Part shown: positions 5,532 to 5,641 of the stretch, in pieces
Layout of the letters: every line of letters starts with the position of its first letter
How positions within the stretch are numbered: the first letter of the stretch is position 1
NCBI GenBank assembly: GCA_023433585.1
Contig: JAEZCL010000298.1
Span: 1 to 5,641 of the forward strand
Reading direction: 5' to 3'
Length of the DNA: 5,641 nt
From: Pseudomonadota bacterium
GTDB lineage: Bacteria; Pseudomonadota; Alphaproteobacteria; Caulobacterales; Caulobacteraceae
Notes under the pieces: model-generated
Databases searched by the model: none
What the model was told of the DNA's origin: nothing
The model's input: the letters and a program-made list of their open reading frames with translations, nothing else
Position numbers and translations under genes: made by a program

Positions 5532-5583
5532 CCGGGCGCATGTTCTGGTTTCGTTTCGAGCGTGCGACGGTTATGAAGGGCGG

Positions 5584-5641
5584 GTGACTTCCGTTTCCGA
5601 CATGGCCGCCGTTTCCGACACGGACGCCGCCTGGCGCGCCC
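5584..5641 (+). CDS. Start of an unidentified gene, cut by the window edge
   Basis: From the GTG at 5584 a frame runs to the window end, giving MTSVSDMAAVSDTDAAWRA. GAAGGG (5575-5580) lies close upstream (three bases). ATG 5602 is an in-frame alternative, but has no ribosome site. The first codons hold an 18-base tandem duplication. The DxAWRA ending resembles the N-terminus of Ada-type methylated-DNA repair proteins, but 19 residues cannot establish that, so no function is assigned. Confidence 0.45.
   Translation, partial: MTSVSDMAAVSDTDAAWRA
5591..5626. repeat. 18-bp tandem duplication, two copies
   Basis: Copies at 5591-5608 and 5609-5626 match at 16 of 18 bases, sharing CCGTTTCCGACA. 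The unit is six codons, so the frame is kept and the peptide reads VSDMAA then VSDTDA. The first copy carries the in-frame ATG; the second has ACG at that place. Confidence 0.75.

Overview
The window is about 70% G+C by eye, with strong G/C preference at third codon positions, very compact genes and Alphaproteobacterial protein families (PodJ-like Sel1 protein, TIGR02186/Alph_Pro_TM protein). This suggests a member of the Caulobacterales, such as Brevundimonas or a relative. The genus is an inference from family content and style, not from a marker gene.

Layout. (1) 2-1066 (+): the C-terminal part of a membrane-anchored Sel1-repeat protein resembling the polar organiser PodJ, closed by a hairpin-plus-T-run terminator at 1074-1102. 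(2) 1182-2926 (+): a two-gene unit, a TauE/SafE-type (TSUP) anion exporter with a TTG start, whose stop codon overlaps the ATG of a TIGR02186 family protein. (3) 2928-4581 (-): a three-gene unit transcribed towards it, running arsR/bigR-like regulator, then rhodanese-DUF2892 membrane protein, then a second and different TSUP exporter. Each downstream gene starts two bases after the preceding stop. The two units meet tail to tail with one base between their stop codons. (4) 4582-4649: a 68-bp AT-rich divergent promoter region holding a perfect 15-bp palindrome and further half-sites. (5) 4650-5531 (+): a Blh/ETHE1-like persulfide dioxygenase. (6) 5584-5641 (+): the first codons of a further gene cut by the window edge.

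How it fits together. Regions 3-5 form a reactive-sulfur detoxification module. The ArsR protein has the two cysteines, 66 residues apart, that characterise the persulfide sensors BigR and SqrR, so it probably represses both its own operon and the dioxygenase gene from the shared operator. The dioxygenase would oxidise glutathione persulfide to sulfite, the rhodanese would move sulfane sulfur, and the TSUP protein would export sulfite or a related anion. No sulfide:quinone oxidoreductase, the usual persulfide source, lies in the window. The neighbouring TSUP-TIGR02186 pair may be a second sulfur-export unit, but nothing here shows that it shares the regulator.

I see no rRNA, tRNA, CRISPR array, insertion sequence or clear sign of recent transfer. 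The module is of a known type. The less ordinary points are the operator architecture with a possibly leaderless regulator mRNA, the TIGR02186 protein lacking a visible signal peptide, the back-to-back pairing of two different TSUP exporters, and the PodJ-like protein lacking a peptidoglycan-binding domain.
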